A stretch of 64,000 bases of DNA, taken from Candidatus Sumerlaeaceae bacterium. Its GTDB lineage: Bacteria; Sumerlaeota; Sumerlaeia; Sumerlaeales; Sumerlaeaceae. Position numbers and translations under genes: made by a program. The notes beneath the pieces were generated by a model. That model was not told where the DNA came from and made no database searches. It saw only the letters and a program-made list of their open reading frames with translations. This document shows positions 8,992 through 18,369 of the stretch, piece by piece (position 1 is the first letter of the stretch; each line of letters begins with the position of its first letter). The stretch covers positions 1 to 64,000 of the forward strand of contig JAIBAT010000104.1 in the NCBI GenBank assembly GCA_019695055.1. The letters are read 5' to 3'.

Positions 8992-9067
8992 GCTGATGTA
9001 GCTCAGCTGGCAGAGCAGCTGATTCGTAATCAGCAGGTCGTCGGTTCGAATCCGACCATCAGCTCCA
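8992..9067 (+). tRNA. tRNA-Thr (CGT anticodon)
   Basis: Full cloverleaf: acceptor stem GCTGATG/CATCAGC, D arm GCTCAGCTGGCAGAGC, anticodon stem GCTGA/TCAGC with loop TTCGTAA giving anticodon CGT, T arm GTCGG-TTCGAAT-CCGAC, and an encoded CCA end. The discriminator base is T. A T-rich stretch follows directly and may end transcription. Confidence 0.96.
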
Positions 9068-9137
9068 CTCTCTTTTTCTTTGAATCCATTGACTCTCCAA
9101 TTGACCCTCCCGGTGGGTCCATGCCATTGTCCGCGGC

Positions 9138-9377
9138 ATGATTAACTGGAATGAGCATACCCAGCCAAACGGCCAGCGTGCCTGGCTCGCCAGCGCCGGC
9201 AAGATCGAATTGGTCATCCTGGAGATCGGAATTGAAGGCGGTGCGGAGGCGCCCACGTATAGCTGCGAATCTTACATTAAGCGGGCGGGCATTTCATTGG
9301 TGTCGCAGAGTGCTGAATCGCTGACCCGCGCGAAAGAATTCCTCGAAGACTGGGTGGCGTCGCGACCGGGGGAGTAG
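9138..9377 (+). CDS. Small conserved-looking protein of unknown function
   Basis: 79 aa starting at ATG. Mixed alpha/beta, no TM segment or signal, ending in a helix (SLTRAKEFLEDWVAS). A good intrinsic terminator follows the stop by about 26 bases, supporting a real monocistronic gene behind the tRNA. No family recognised. Confidence 0.55.
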   Translation: MINWNEHTQPNGQRAWLASAGKIELVILEIGIEGGAEAPTYSCESYIKRAGISLVSQSAESLTRAKEFLEDWVASRPGE

Positions 9378-9403
9378 CTCCAACATTAGTTCTGGTGGGT
9401 TTT

Positions 9404-9436
9404 AAGGCCCTGGAGAAATCCGGGGCCTCTTCTTTT
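9404..9436 (+). terminator. Intrinsic terminator
   Basis: Hairpin GGCCC-T-GGA / TCC-G-GGGCC with a GAAA loop, then TCTTCTTTT. It ends the small gene just upstream. Confidence 0.75.
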
Positions 9437-9479
9437 GCGGTTGGCGTTGCTGTGCTTTGCGGAATTTCGGGCAGGGCGA

Positions 9480-10337
9480 CTATGGTTCTGGATTCCGCAG
9501 GAATGGCCTCACAACAGAAGGGACATCCGGGGTTTCAACCATAGAACGGGCCCCAAGAGCAAGAAATGACAGGATGCGCAAGGGCACTCCGGATTCGGCT
9601 GCGGCCTGCGCCCGGTGGTGGCCATCGAGCAGGCAGTTGGTGAAGAGGAACTGCTCCTCGTAGGGGTAGGTGGGGTCTTTGGGTTCCAATGCGGGAGCTT
9701 GGTTGTCAATGATCCCCACGGCGAGAGCTGTCATGGGTACCCCGGCATCAGACTGGGCTCGCCAGAAGTCCACGCGTGCGCGGTGAAGGTCGTCCGGGTT
9801 ATGAAGGGGCATGATTACCGAAGTAATCAATGCCTTGTGGGGACCTCTCAAGCGGCCGGTGCGATCCATTGAGGCGTCTGTGCCAAAACGATAATAGGGA
9901 GTTTGGGGATTCTTAGGCAACTCATATTCGGGCGGCTCAAGACCAAACAAACGGGTGACATCGGTGGCAAAGTAGTCGTCTACGGTTCCGGGTTCAACTC
10001 GCCGGACTGTAGCTTCGAGAACGAGGGGATAATAGTAGCCGCGCACCAGCAATCTTGCAAGTTTGCGGAGCGTGTCCTCGGTTGGCAGCGACTGGAGACC
10101 GTCAAGCAGCTCAAAGGCCTGCCGGTCATCGAGGCGATGCTCGACCCGACCAACCTTTCGAAACAGAATGCCACAGGTGCCGCAAGGGCAACCGTATTCG
10201 TAGATCCTTTCGCCGCGAACTAGCAGGTGATGGAACCAGGTGCGACTGTCGGCTTCGCGCTGTGGACCGTTCGTGCAGCAAGGTTCAAAGCAAACGACCG
10301 CTTCGCCTTCTGTATTTTTGAACCTTGGCAGTTTCAT
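9480..10337 (-). CDS. Unknown protein with Cys-rich N-terminus and DGHHR motif
   Basis: 285 aa, no signal or TM segment. The N-terminal 60 residues carry CC and CPCGTC clusters (FEPCCTNGP, YGCPCGTCG) that could hold zinc. Near the C-terminus LLDGHHRAQAA resembles the DGHHR signature of ParB/sulfiredoxin-like proteins. The middle part holds GTDASMDRTGRLRGPHK and WRAQSDAGVP. It is isolated: the neighbours are the small gene before it and a membrane protein on the other strand. I cannot give a function; a ParB-like nucleotide-binding or kinase-type activity is only a hint from the motif. Confidence 0.7.
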   Translation of the reverse strand: MKLPRFKNTEGEAVVCFEPCCTNGPQREADSRTWFHHLLVRGERIYEYGCPCGTCGILFRKVGRVEHRLDDRQAFELLDGLQSLPTEDTLRKLARLLVRGYYYPLVLEATVRRVEPGTVDDYFATDVTRLFGLEPPEYELPKNPQTPYYRFGTDASMDRTGRLRGPHKALITSVIMPLHNPDDLHRARVDFWRAQSDAGVPMTALAVGIIDNQAPALEPKDPTYPYEEQFLFTNCLLDGHHRAQAAAESGVPLRILSFLALGARSMVETPDVPSVVRPFLRNPEP

Positions 10338-10461
10338 TTACTCTCAGTTTAAGCGACCGGAGCCAGATAATGGAAGATTGTCGAGGGCCTAGTTTGTCCT
10401 GCGATTCCATGCAGCTTCAGAGTTTACTTCTGTTTGGCAATCGAATAGAGCTGACTTTACC

Positions 10462-10863
10462 GTGAAAGTGAAAGAATTGGTTTCGCACCTTTCGATGCAA
10501 AGAGTCATTTCATACGCCCTCGTATTAGCGTGGCTCGCATTTTCAGTAGTTCAGCTCGTACTTTGTCGTTTCTGGCCGAGCGTTGGTGGCTGGGATTCCG
10601 TTACTGCAATCCACCTGACAATCATGTTGGTGATCGGCCCATCTTATATTGCAGGGTCACTATGTCGTCGCGTGCCCCCCGTCGGACTGGGACTGGGGCT
10701 GGCCATAGGGCTGATTGTCGCCCTGTTTGTTTGCCAGGGACCACCAGACCCGCCAGTCACAATCTTTATAATCAGCTCAGCTCTGGTATGGTCGGCGTTC
10801 GGTATCTTTCACACACGCAATCGTCCTGTGGAGCAGAATCCCGGTCCAACCAAAGAAGACTGA
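10462..10863 (+). CDS. Small multi-pass membrane protein
   Basis: 133 aa from a GTG start. Four hydrophobic segments are visible (about 15-35, 46-66, 74-91, 98-115), separated by short polar loops. The C-terminal tail is polar (TRNRPVEQNPGPTKED). No family recognised and no strong ribosome site, but hydrophobic periodicity and base use resemble real coding sequence. Confidence 0.55.
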   Translation: MKVKELVSHLSMQRVISYALVLAWLAFSVVQLVLCRFWPSVGGWDSVTAIHLTIMLVIGPSYIAGSLCRRVPPVGLGLGLAIGLIVALFVCQGPPDPPVTIFIISSALVWSAFGIFHTRNRPVEQNPGPTKED

Positions 10864-11033
10864 CTCCATCCTGCCGTTTGAAATCGTTCGAGCGGCTTCT
10901 GGGCTGGCCTTTTCCACCGCACGCTGATTCGCGGCATTTTCGCCAATTCACCCGCTTAAGTCCTTGATTCAAGGCCCTGCATGGGCGATGCTGCGTACCT
11001 TGTTTCCATAATCCCCCCATTGGAGAACCTGAA

Positions 11034-12449
11034 ATGCCGCGATTCAGTGTGTTGTCCCGCTTACCCCAAATGCCCCCAGTGGTCCTTGCGTTGGCCCTGG
11101 CTCTTGCGATCATGCCCCACCGCGCCCCGGCCGTCGGCACCTATCTTGGTGTAAATTACCAGGCCAAGCTGACGACCGCGACTGGTGGGTTGCCGCTGAA
11201 CGGATCCCACACTCTCTACTTCTCCATCTGGCAGGGCGGCAGCGCCGGGGTGGCGGATTCGGGGTTTAAGATGTACGAGGAGTCCGCAGTCGTGACGGCC
11301 ACAAACGGTATTGTCGATCACACAGTGGGGACTGGTAGCATCCTGCTTGGAGGTCCGCTGGACCCGTCCATGTTTGTCACGGACAACTTCATGTACTTGC
11401 AGGTGGGGATAGACTCTGCCGCGAACCCGGTCTTGCCTCGCACGCGGCTCGGCGCGGCGCCGCTGGCGGCGAAGGCATTCTCATCCGTCGACGGCGTTCC
11501 CCAGGGCTATTCCATTGTCAGCAACTACCCCAACTCACCACCCGGGTTCACCGAAACGGGCAAACCTCTTTATAACCCGTGGCTTTACCTCAAGAGAATG
11601 GTCACTGCGCGGACAAGCCTTGCCGTTGCGCCCGCAAACGGGAAGATTTATGCCATCGGGGGAATGTTAAGTGGTGGGGCGGTCAGCGATGCAAATGAGG
11701 AATATGATCCCGACAAAAACCTCTGGGCTGTAAAGGCCGTACTGCCAACAGCCCGACGGGATGTTTGCGCCGTGGGGCTGGGAGGCTTGATTTATGTCAC
11801 GGGCGGGTTCGATCTTTTCAGCATGCATAAGCTGACCCACAGCTACAACCCCAACACCAATACGTGGACACCCAAGGCAAACATGAACTTCGAGCGTCGA
11901 TACCATTGCATGACGACCTACGGGGGCAAAATCTATGTCTTCGGTGGTGCCAACAATACATCTGGTGTCCTTCAAAGCGTGGAGGAGTACAACCCCAATA
12001 CAAACGTCTGGACGCCCAAGGCCGATATCCCCACGGCGCGTCAGGGGGCCGTGGCAGCCGAGTTGTACGGGAATATCCATGTTATTGGCGGCGCCAGCGG
12101 CCCCTATACCGAAGGAGTTCATGAGGTCTACAATCCGGCAACGAATTCATGGACAACCGCAACCAGTTGCCCCCTGGGGATGTATTTCGCAGGAGCAACC
12201 GTCATAGACAACAGAATATACGTCATTGGGGGCCAATTCGGCATTAACTTGGCGGATGTGCGGATCTACGATCCCGCGACGGATAGCTGGACCGTCGGCG
12301 AGCCCATGCCCGAGGAGCGCACCTCGCTTGGGGTTACCAGCGACAATGGGCGAATTTATGCCATAGGGGGGTCTGATTTCAATAGTGCCGTTTCACCACT
12401 CAATCGCGCCCTCGACCCCACGGTATATTACGTGCACCAGAAGAACTGA
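11034..12449 (+). CDS. Exported kelch-repeat beta-propeller protein
   Basis: 471 aa. A signal peptide (about 1-33, PVVLALALALAIMPHRAPA) is followed by a beta-rich domain (about 35-150, GVNYQAKLTTATGGLPLNG through LGAAPLAAKAFSS), a type often found at the start of surface proteins. Residues 180-465 hold about six kelch blades, each with an IYAIGG/IYVFGG-type strand and a Y-x-P-x-x-x-x-W closing motif (YNPNTNTW, YNPATNSW, YDPATDSW). It is probably extracytoplasmic and may bind glycans or proteins. No enzyme residues are recognised. No C-terminal sorting signal is seen. Confidence 0.88.
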   Translation: MPRFSVLSRLPQMPPVVLALALALAIMPHRAPAVGTYLGVNYQAKLTTATGGLPLNGSHTLYFSIWQGGSAGVADSGFKMYEESAVVTATNGIVDHTVGTGSILLGGPLDPSMFVTDNFMYLQVGIDSAANPVLPRTRLGAAPLAAKAFSSVDGVPQGYSIVSNYPNSPPGFTETGKPLYNPWLYLKRMVTARTSLAVAPANGKIYAIGGMLSGGAVSDANEEYDPDKNLWAVKAVLPTARRDVCAVGLGGLIYVTGGFDLFSMHKLTHSYNPNTNTWTPKANMNFERRYHCMTTYGGKIYVFGGANNTSGVLQSVEEYNPNTNVWTPKADIPTARQGAVAAELYGNIHVIGGASGPYTEGVHEVYNPATNSWTTATSCPLGMYFAGATVIDNRIYVIGGQFGINLADVRIYDPATDSWTVGEPMPEERTSLGVTSDNGRIYAIGGSDFNSAVSPLNRALDPTVYYVHQKN

Positions 12450-12549
12450 TTGAGGGTGGCGAAGGAGGCGAAGTTATGGCTCTTTTGCTGCCGGAGCCGA
12501 TGGCGCATCGGGCGTTTTGGGATGCAGTTGGACGCTCTTTGGAAGGCAT

Positions 12550-12578
12550 TTGCACTATTTCAACCCCATATATTATAC
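12550..12578 (+). promoter_or_regulatory. Possible sigma70-like promoter
   Basis: TTGCAC, a 17-base spacer, then TTATAC, in the 280-base gap before the next plus-strand gene. A perfect TATAAT also occurs at 12655-12660 with a poor -35. Either could drive the membrane-protein/methyltransferase pair at 12730-13699. Pattern only. Confidence 0.3.
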
Positions 12579-12729
12579 ACTATGGGTAAAACCCTGGGGT
12601 GGTCTGGGGCGCCGTGGTGATTTCGCTGTATGGTTCTGAAACCAATGGGCTTACTATAATGGTCCGATAAAACTGGGGCATTGCGGCGTGGCTTGACAGG
12701 GGTAGGGGGCAGGTGGATGCTTCCGGGTC

Positions 12730-13245
12730 ATGGCTGGCGCGCACGCACTCCTGCATCTCATCGGACCCACCTACAAGTTTTTCGCCACCCTCGGCCCCCG
12801 TGGGGCCCGGCGCCTCCTCATGATACTCGGCGTCGGCTGGATGCTTGGCGGGGGAGAGGTGCTGTTGCGGCTGGATCATCCCACCCCCATAGACCTCGAA
12901 GAAATCACCAAGGGAGAGCCCGTGCCCAAGGAGGCCATCGCGGTGAAGGGGCTCGCGCTCATCCTTACCGGCGGCGTCGTGGCGGCTTTCGCCATCGCCC
13001 GCAGGCCGTCGCCGGCGCTGACCCAGGCCGCGAGAATCACCGTGATCGCGTCCTACATCATCAGCGTGCTGGTGACGACCCAGGGCGGCACCCACGCAAA
13101 ACCTCAGCCCATGTGGTGGCTCGTCGTCCCTTTCGGCATCTTCATAGGTTACGGCCTCACCCGCTACTGGTTGCGGCTCATTCGCCTCCATGCCACCGCC
13201 AGCCCACCCCCCCCGCAGGAAAGGCCGGACCATGGCTGGGAATGA
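12730..13245 (+). CDS. Membrane protein of unknown function
   Basis: 171 aa with about four hydrophobic segments (near residues 28-42, 75-92, 100-118, 128-145) and a Pro-rich C-terminal tail. It overlaps the following methyltransferase-like gene by 14 bases, so the pair is likely co-translated. No motif recognised. Confidence 0.6.
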   Translation: MAGAHALLHLIGPTYKFFATLGPRGARRLLMILGVGWMLGGGEVLLRLDHPTPIDLEEITKGEPVPKEAIAVKGLALILTGGVVAAFAIARRPSPALTQAARITVIASYIISVLVTTQGGTHAKPQPMWWLVVPFGIFIGYGLTRYWLRLIRLHATASPPPPQERPDHGWE

Positions 13246-13699
13246 CGCCCGCCGCTGGCCCCGGCTCTATCCGCCCGTCGTCTTTCTCATCGGCATAGCC
13301 GCCATGTGGGGGCTGCGCCGCCTGTGGCCCGGCCTCACGCACGACTGGTGGCCATGGAACCTTGCCGGGATCGCCCCCATCGCCGCCAGCCTCGCGGGCA
13401 TAGTGACCGCCGCGCGGCAGTTCGGGCGCATCGGCACCACCGTCGTCCCTTTCCGCACGCCCACCGCCCTCGAGACCCGCGGACTGTACCGCTTCACACG
13501 CAACCCCATTTACCTCGGCCTGGCCACCGCCCTGACCGGCGTGGCCATCCTTATGGCGAACCTCGCGGCCTTCGCCGTGATACCCCTCTTCGTGGCATGG
13601 ATCACCCTCGGCTTCATCATCCCCGAAGAGCGGGCCCTCGAGCAGGAATTCGGCGAGACCTACCGCGCCTACAAGGCCCGCGTGCGGCGGTGGCTCTAG
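13232..13699 (+). CDS. Isoprenylcysteine O-methyltransferase-like membrane methyltransferase
   Basis: Member of the ICMT/PEMT family of small integral-membrane S-adenosylmethionine methyltransferases. I chose the ATG at 13232. The family core is clear: ETRGLYRFTRNPIYLGL, then two hydrophobic helices and PEERALEQEFGETYRAYKARVRRWL, in which the RNP-Y and E-x-x-L-x-x-x-F-G-x-x-Y signatures bind cofactor and substrate. 155 aa, about four TM segments. Bacterial members act on unknown lipids or small molecules. It overlaps the previous membrane-protein gene. Confidence 0.88.
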   Translation: MAGNDARRWPRLYPPVVFLIGIAAMWGLRRLWPGLTHDWWPWNLAGIAPIAASLAGIVTAARQFGRIGTTVVPFRTPTALETRGLYRFTRNPIYLGLATALTGVAILMANLAAFAVIPLFVAWITLGFIIPEERALEQEFGETYRAYKARVRRWL

Positions 13700-13794
13700 A
13701 CCGGCGAGCCCCCCGCCCCCACTCCGCCGCGAATCAAATCCCGCCCACCCACCTAATTCGTGTTCCAGTGATTACTCCCCGGACAGGACTTACA

Positions 13795-14634
13795 ATGGAT
13801 TTACGGCGTATCGCAGTGGTGGCAATGACGGTGATGAGCACGGCGGGCGTGGCCCTCGCCGACTCCAGAACCGACCGACAACTTGACGAAATCTCCAAGC
13901 AGCTCAAGGACCTCGCCAACGGGCAGGCCGAGTTGAAGAAGGAGATCCAGGACCTCAAGACCCAGATTAACACGCGCCCCGCCCCCCAACCCATGACCGC
14001 CGCCCGCCCACAGGCCAACGTTGCGGTCACCAGTCCCATAGAGACCCTCAACAACCTCCCCTACACCATGCTGGACGACCGCACCACCGGCAGCAAGGAT
14101 GCCAGGGTCGTCGTGCTCGAATTCTCCGACTTCCAATGCGGATTCTGCGCCAACTACCACAAGAATGCTTTCCCGAGCGTCATGAACGAATACGTCGCGA
14201 CAGGCAAGGTGCGCTACGGCTTCCGCGATTTCCCCATCCCAAGCCACAAGGACGAGCTGAAGTTCGCCCAGGTCGCCCGCTGCGCCGACGAGAAGGGAAG
14301 GTTCTGGGCCGCCCATGATTACTTCTTCACAAAGCTGGGAAGCCTGAACTCCGACAACGTCACGTCGCAGATGGCCACCCTCGGGCTCGACGCCGCCGAG
14401 TTGGGCGCCTGCGCCGCAAAAGGCGACAAGATGGCCGGAATCTCCCGCGACGGCTCCGACGGGCTCCGGTTCGGCATCCGCGGCACGCCCGCCATAGTGA
14501 TCGGTATCGTGGACAAGGACAAGAGCGTGAAGATGGTCCGACTGGTGCGCGGCGCCAAGCCCTTTGCCGTGTTCAAGACCGCCATCGACGAGGCACTAAA
14601 GCTCGCCGACGAGAAAACCGTCGCCGCAAAATAG
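13795..14634 (+). CDS. DsbA-family thioredoxin-fold disulfide oxidoreductase
   Basis: Periplasmic thiol-disulfide oxidoreductase, 279 aa from the ATG at 13795; the frame is open much further upstream but overlaps the methyltransferase. Signal peptide at 1-22 (VVAMTVMSTAGVALA), then a short coiled coil (about 25-60, DEISKQLKDLANGQAELKKE), a Pro/Ala linker, and the thioredoxin domain with active site CGFC in FSDFQCGFCANYH. The cis-Pro loop is GIRGTPAIVIG. The coiled coil suggests it dimerises or docks like DsbC/BdbD-type proteins (inference). Confidence 0.92.
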   Translation: MDLRRIAVVAMTVMSTAGVALADSRTDRQLDEISKQLKDLANGQAELKKEIQDLKTQINTRPAPQPMTAARPQANVAVTSPIETLNNLPYTMLDDRTTGSKDARVVVLEFSDFQCGFCANYHKNAFPSVMNEYVATGKVRYGFRDFPIPSHKDELKFAQVARCADEKGRFWAAHDYFFTKLGSLNSDNVTSQMATLGLDAAELGACAAKGDKMAGISRDGSDGLRFGIRGTPAIVIGIVDKDKSVKMVRLVRGAKPFAVFKTAIDEALKLADEKTVAAK

Positions 14635-14700
14635 CCATTCCCCGCGCTGCGGCCCGTTTTTCCAATTGCACAGGCCCAACGGTCAGGGCAAACCGCCCAC

Positions 14701-16254
14701 ATGCATCCACGCATCGAAACCTCATTCAAAGAGGCGGAGCGATTCCACGCGACCTTTCTGGACTATAGCAAGGTCCAGAGTTTCGAGGAGTTTGAGACCG
14801 TCGCAAAGGACCTTGCGGACTTCCGCGCAGCCCTGAAAACTCTTGGCGATCCCCACCTGAAGTTCTCCACCCTGCACATCGCCGGCAGCAAGGGTAAGGG
14901 CTCCACCAGCAGCCACATGGCTTCGGTTCTGCGCCATGCCGGCAAACGCACCGGCTTCCTGATATCGCCTCACCTCCTTGAACTCACGGAGCGTATAACC
15001 GTGGATGGCGTCGAGATATCCAGGGAGGCGTTCGGCGAGCTGACCGCCCGGCTGAGAGGTATACTGCCCGACGGCCCGGACCAGTGGCACACGAATCCAC
15101 TCAAGCGGATGTTGCAGGGTTTCGGCCTGATCGGGCCGCCAGAATACCGCCGCATTTTCCGAAATGCCCATGGCTACTTCAACGGCGCTGCCTTCCTGCA
15201 CTTCGTGAAATCCAAGGTGGATTTTGCCGTCATCGAGACGGGAATGGGCGGGCGACTGGATAATACCAATGTCTTTGACCGCCCTCCCGAAGTTCCCGGT
15301 GGCGTCCTGGTGACAGCCATTACCTCCATGGCCCTCGAGCATCGGATGTCCCTGGGTAATGACATCCGCCAGATAACCGGCCACAAGGCCGGCATCATTC
15401 GCCCCCACGGCCTCGCCGTGCTGGGTCCGCAAAAGCCGGAGTGGTACGAGGATGTTCGGGATGTGGTGCAGGCTCGATGCCGCGAGATCGGGGCACCACC
15501 CGTTCTCGACGCGAACACAACCCTGAAGATAGTCCCGGGCAGCGAGAATTTCACGGCGGAAGGAACCGAGGCCGTGTTCCAGACTGATGAGCAACAAATG
15601 GCAGCCTGGCTGGCTGCCGTAGGTGCCCCTGCGGACGGAGGTGGCGCGGCCGAACTGGTGGCTGCCCTGCGGCAGGGGCAGAAGTTTCGCAGTCCGCTTG
15701 CCGGTGCGTACCAGGCTGATAATCTTCGCACCGTGCTTGGCTGCTGCGTTGCGTTGGGGGTGCGCGGAGTGCCACTGACCGTGCAGCAGATTCGTGTGGG
15801 ACTTGAATCCACCCAATGGCCCGGACGATTCGAGATCATCAGCCGCGACCCGCTTATCATCGCGGATTGCAGCCATGAGTCGCTGTCCATCGAGGCATTT
15901 GCCAGGTCCTTCAGGGAGTTTTACGGTGACCGCCCGGTCATTGCCGTTGTCGGTTTCCTGAGAGACAACAACATCCCCCGGATGTGCCGGGCCATGATTC
16001 CGCACTTGGCGCTAAAGCATGTTGTCTGCTGTAAGCCGAATCTTCCCATTCGGGCCCTTGGTGCCAAGAAGGCAATTCGGATTGCGGAACCGGTCCTTGG
16101 TGTTCCGATGACCGCCATTGACCACCAGGTTACGGCGATTCGGCGGGCGTACGATATGCGATCAGGAAACGAAGCCTTGCTCATCTTCAGTGATATTTAC
16201 ATTGTCGGCGAGGCACGGAGAGTGATTCCCGGTTGGCTTCGCGGAGAAAAGTAA
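14701..16254 (+). CDS. folC: Folylpolyglutamate / dihydrofolate synthase
   Basis: ATP-dependent Mur-ligase-fold enzyme adding glutamate to folates. Visible motifs: the P-loop in HIAGSKGKGSTSSHMASVL, the family SPHLLELTERITVDG, and IETGMGGRLDNTN. The C-terminal Mur-ligase domain has WPGRFEII and a late GFLRDNNIP. At 517 aa it is somewhat longer than usual (420-450), with extra sequence in the central part (about 110-165 and 270-320). The ATG at 14701 sits 66 bases after the DsbA-like gene. The DnaJ-type gene follows by 33 bases. Confidence 0.9.
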   Translation: MHPRIETSFKEAERFHATFLDYSKVQSFEEFETVAKDLADFRAALKTLGDPHLKFSTLHIAGSKGKGSTSSHMASVLRHAGKRTGFLISPHLLELTERITVDGVEISREAFGELTARLRGILPDGPDQWHTNPLKRMLQGFGLIGPPEYRRIFRNAHGYFNGAAFLHFVKSKVDFAVIETGMGGRLDNTNVFDRPPEVPGGVLVTAITSMALEHRMSLGNDIRQITGHKAGIIRPHGLAVLGPQKPEWYEDVRDVVQARCREIGAPPVLDANTTLKIVPGSENFTAEGTEAVFQTDEQQMAAWLAAVGAPADGGGAAELVAALRQGQKFRSPLAGAYQADNLRTVLGCCVALGVRGVPLTVQQIRVGLESTQWPGRFEIISRDPLIIADCSHESLSIEAFARSFREFYGDRPVIAVVGFLRDNNIPRMCRAMIPHLALKHVVCCKPNLPIRALGAKKAIRIAEPVLGVPMTAIDHQVTAIRRAYDMRSGNEALLIFSDIYIVGEARRVIPGWLRGEK

Positions 16255-16287
16255 TATTGGGACAACGGGTGTATTAGCGGACTTGTT

Positions 16288-17244
16288 ATGGAACAGGATC
16301 TCTACAAAGTACTGGGTGTTTCCGACTCCGCGTCGGCGGATGAGATTAAGAAGGTTTATCGCAGCCTTGCGAAGAAATACCATCCAGACAAGAATAAGGG
16401 CAACAAGCAAGCCGAAGACAAGTTCAAGGCGATTAGCCAGGCCTACGACATACTCGGCGACCCCGACAAACGCAAGAAGTACGATGAGTTGAAGCGAAGT
16501 GGATTTGATCCACGGATGTTCAGCCAGGGGAGAGGTGCATCGGGGTCCGGCGGTGCTCAAAGCTTTTCCTTTGAGGATCTGAAGGGATTCGAGGGTTTCA
16601 GCGACATATTTGAACAGTTATTTGGTCAGGGAGCCCAGGGGGGGCATGGCGGAGGCGGCCGTTCTTCGCGGTTTCAGTCCTTTGATTTCGGTGCCGGCGC
16701 TGGCCAGCATGGCGGCGGGGTGGATGCCACTGCAGAAATCACCGTGCCCTTTGAGTTGGCGGCGAAAGGCGGGCATCAATCCCTGAGCCTGGTCTCCGAA
16801 GATGGGGGAGCTCCCATGCAGATGACAGTAAAGATTCCTCCAGGCATTCGGGACGGGCAGAGCATCCGCCTGCCTGGCAAGGGGCATGCGGCGGGACGCG
16901 GCGGAAAGAAGGGAGATTTGCTTTTGCGGATTCGCGTGGCACCGCATCCGACATTCCGCCGCGAGGAAGACGTGATCCTTTCCGAGCTGGAGATTAACCT
17001 CGCCACGGCGGTCCTCGGGGGTGAGGTCTCCGTACCAACGCTGGATGGTGACGTGAAGCTGAAGATTCATGCTGGCACCCAGCCGGGCACGGTGTTCCGG
17101 TTAAAGGGTCGCGGAATTTACAAAGCCGGCGGCCAACGCGGTGATCAGAATGTCACGGTGAAGGTGGCCATCCCCAAGAAATTGACGGAAAAAGAGCGTC
17201 ACCTTTTCGAAAAGTTCAGCGAGGAAGCCGGCCTGATGCGTTGA
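16288..17244 (+). CDS. DnaJ-class co-chaperone, CbpA type
   Basis: Hsp40 that stimulates DnaK ATPase. J-domain at 4-70 (DLYKVLGVSDSASADEIKK) with the essential HPD in KYHPDKNKG, then a Gly/Phe-rich stretch (about 80-145) and two C-terminal substrate-binding subdomains (about 150-310), including VPTLDGDVKLKIHAGTQPG. The CxxCxGxG zinc-finger repeats of DnaJ are absent, which makes this the CbpA class. 318 aa. Confidence 0.93.
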   Translation: MEQDLYKVLGVSDSASADEIKKVYRSLAKKYHPDKNKGNKQAEDKFKAISQAYDILGDPDKRKKYDELKRSGFDPRMFSQGRGASGSGGAQSFSFEDLKGFEGFSDIFEQLFGQGAQGGHGGGGRSSRFQSFDFGAGAGQHGGGVDATAEITVPFELAAKGGHQSLSLVSEDGGAPMQMTVKIPPGIRDGQSIRLPGKGHAAGRGGKKGDLLLRIRVAPHPTFRREEDVILSELEINLATAVLGGEVSVPTLDGDVKLKIHAGTQPGTVFRLKGRGIYKAGGQRGDQNVTVKVAIPKKLTEKERHLFEKFSEEAGLMR

Positions 17245-17253
17245 GGCTTCGGG

Positions 17254-18369
17254 TCAGGACGCAATGCTACGGTATGCGTCCAAGGTCGCAGCGGCGGTGC
17301 TGGCCCAGCTGAAGCGGCGTTCATTTTGCCGGCCCAGTTCCGCTAGTCGGGTCCTTAGGGCCGCATTGGAAAAGAACTCGTCCAGGCGTGTGCAAAACTC
17401 GGCCGTGCTCCGTGGATCAAAGTAGAGGGCGCTGTCTGCCGCAACCTCGGGAATGGCAGAGGCATTGGAGACAATAACGGGGGTGCCAACCCGCTGGGCC
17501 TCGAGAATGGGAAGGCCAAAGCCCTCCATCAGCGACGGGAAGACGAGGGCCTTTGCGGCCTGATAAACGGGTGCCAGACTCCCATGGGGAATAAAATCGA
17601 GGAAGCGCACATTGTTTGCGACCCCCGACTTAACGGCAACCAGCTGGAGGTCCGCGCGCTGATCAGGCGGAATGCCAGAAATCACGAGGGAAACATTTGC
17701 CGCCTGGGGCTTGGTTCGCCATTCCCCAAAACTCGAGATGAGAAAGGGGAAGTTCTTGTGGGGTTTGTTGATGCCCACGGCCAGAATGTAGGATTCGGGG
17801 AGGCCAAGGGACTTGCGCGTCTCGGCGACGCTTTCCATCGGAACCGGCTGAAAGCGGGGCGATACGGCGTTGGGGGTGACCACGATGCGCTCCGCTGGGA
17901 CGCCCAGGTGTTGCTCTAAGTCCTGTTTGGTTGCGTTGCTCACCGTCAGTATTTTGGCCGCACGCCTGGTGGCGGATCTAAGCAGATACTTTGCAGTCTC
18001 TGCCTTGATGCGTGAGCCAAGAACCTCCGGCATCAGCAGGTGAATGAGGTCGTGAATGGTGACGACAAACGGTGCGTCGGGCCAGCGGGGGACATTGTAA
18101 TGGGGAAAGTGGAGAAGTGAGATGCCCCGTCGCCGGCACTCCCTGGGAAATAGTAGCTGTTCCCGAACGGAGTAGATTGACCCGGAAAAAGAAATGACAT
18201 CACAGTTGCGCCGGAAGTAGTCATGGGCGACGAGGACGTCCCTGGAGCCAATCAGCGAAAGCTTCAGGGCGTCGTTTGCGACGAGGGCCTCGCCGAGGCC
18301 ACGGATGTAGGTTCCGATTCCCGAATGCTGAATCATTCGGGCATCAAGGGCGACGCGAAGCGTAGTCAT
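17254..18369 (-). CDS. GT4-family glycosyltransferase
   Basis: GT-B retaining glycosyltransferase, probably for surface polysaccharide. The N-terminal domain starts with ALDARMIQHSGIGTYIRGL; the C-terminal donor site carries the family E-x7-E (SLMEGFGLPILEAQRVGTPV, then NASAIPEVAAD). 371 aa. It overlaps the upstream GT4 gene by 4 bp (ATGA), so the two are coupled and probably act in one glycan pathway. Donor and acceptor are not predictable. Confidence 0.92.
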   Translation of the reverse strand: MTTLRVALDARMIQHSGIGTYIRGLGEALVANDALKLSLIGSRDVLVAHDYFRRNCDVISFSGSIYSVREQLLFPRECRRRGISLLHFPHYNVPRWPDAPFVVTIHDLIHLLMPEVLGSRIKAETAKYLLRSATRRAAKILTVSNATKQDLEQHLGVPAERIVVTPNAVSPRFQPVPMESVAETRKSLGLPESYILAVGINKPHKNFPFLISSFGEWRTKPQAANVSLVISGIPPDQRADLQLVAVKSGVANNVRFLDFIPHGSLAPVYQAAKALVFPSLMEGFGLPILEAQRVGTPVIVSNASAIPEVAADSALYFDPRSTAEFCTRLDEFFSNAALRTRLAELGRQNERRFSWASTAAATLDAYRSIAS

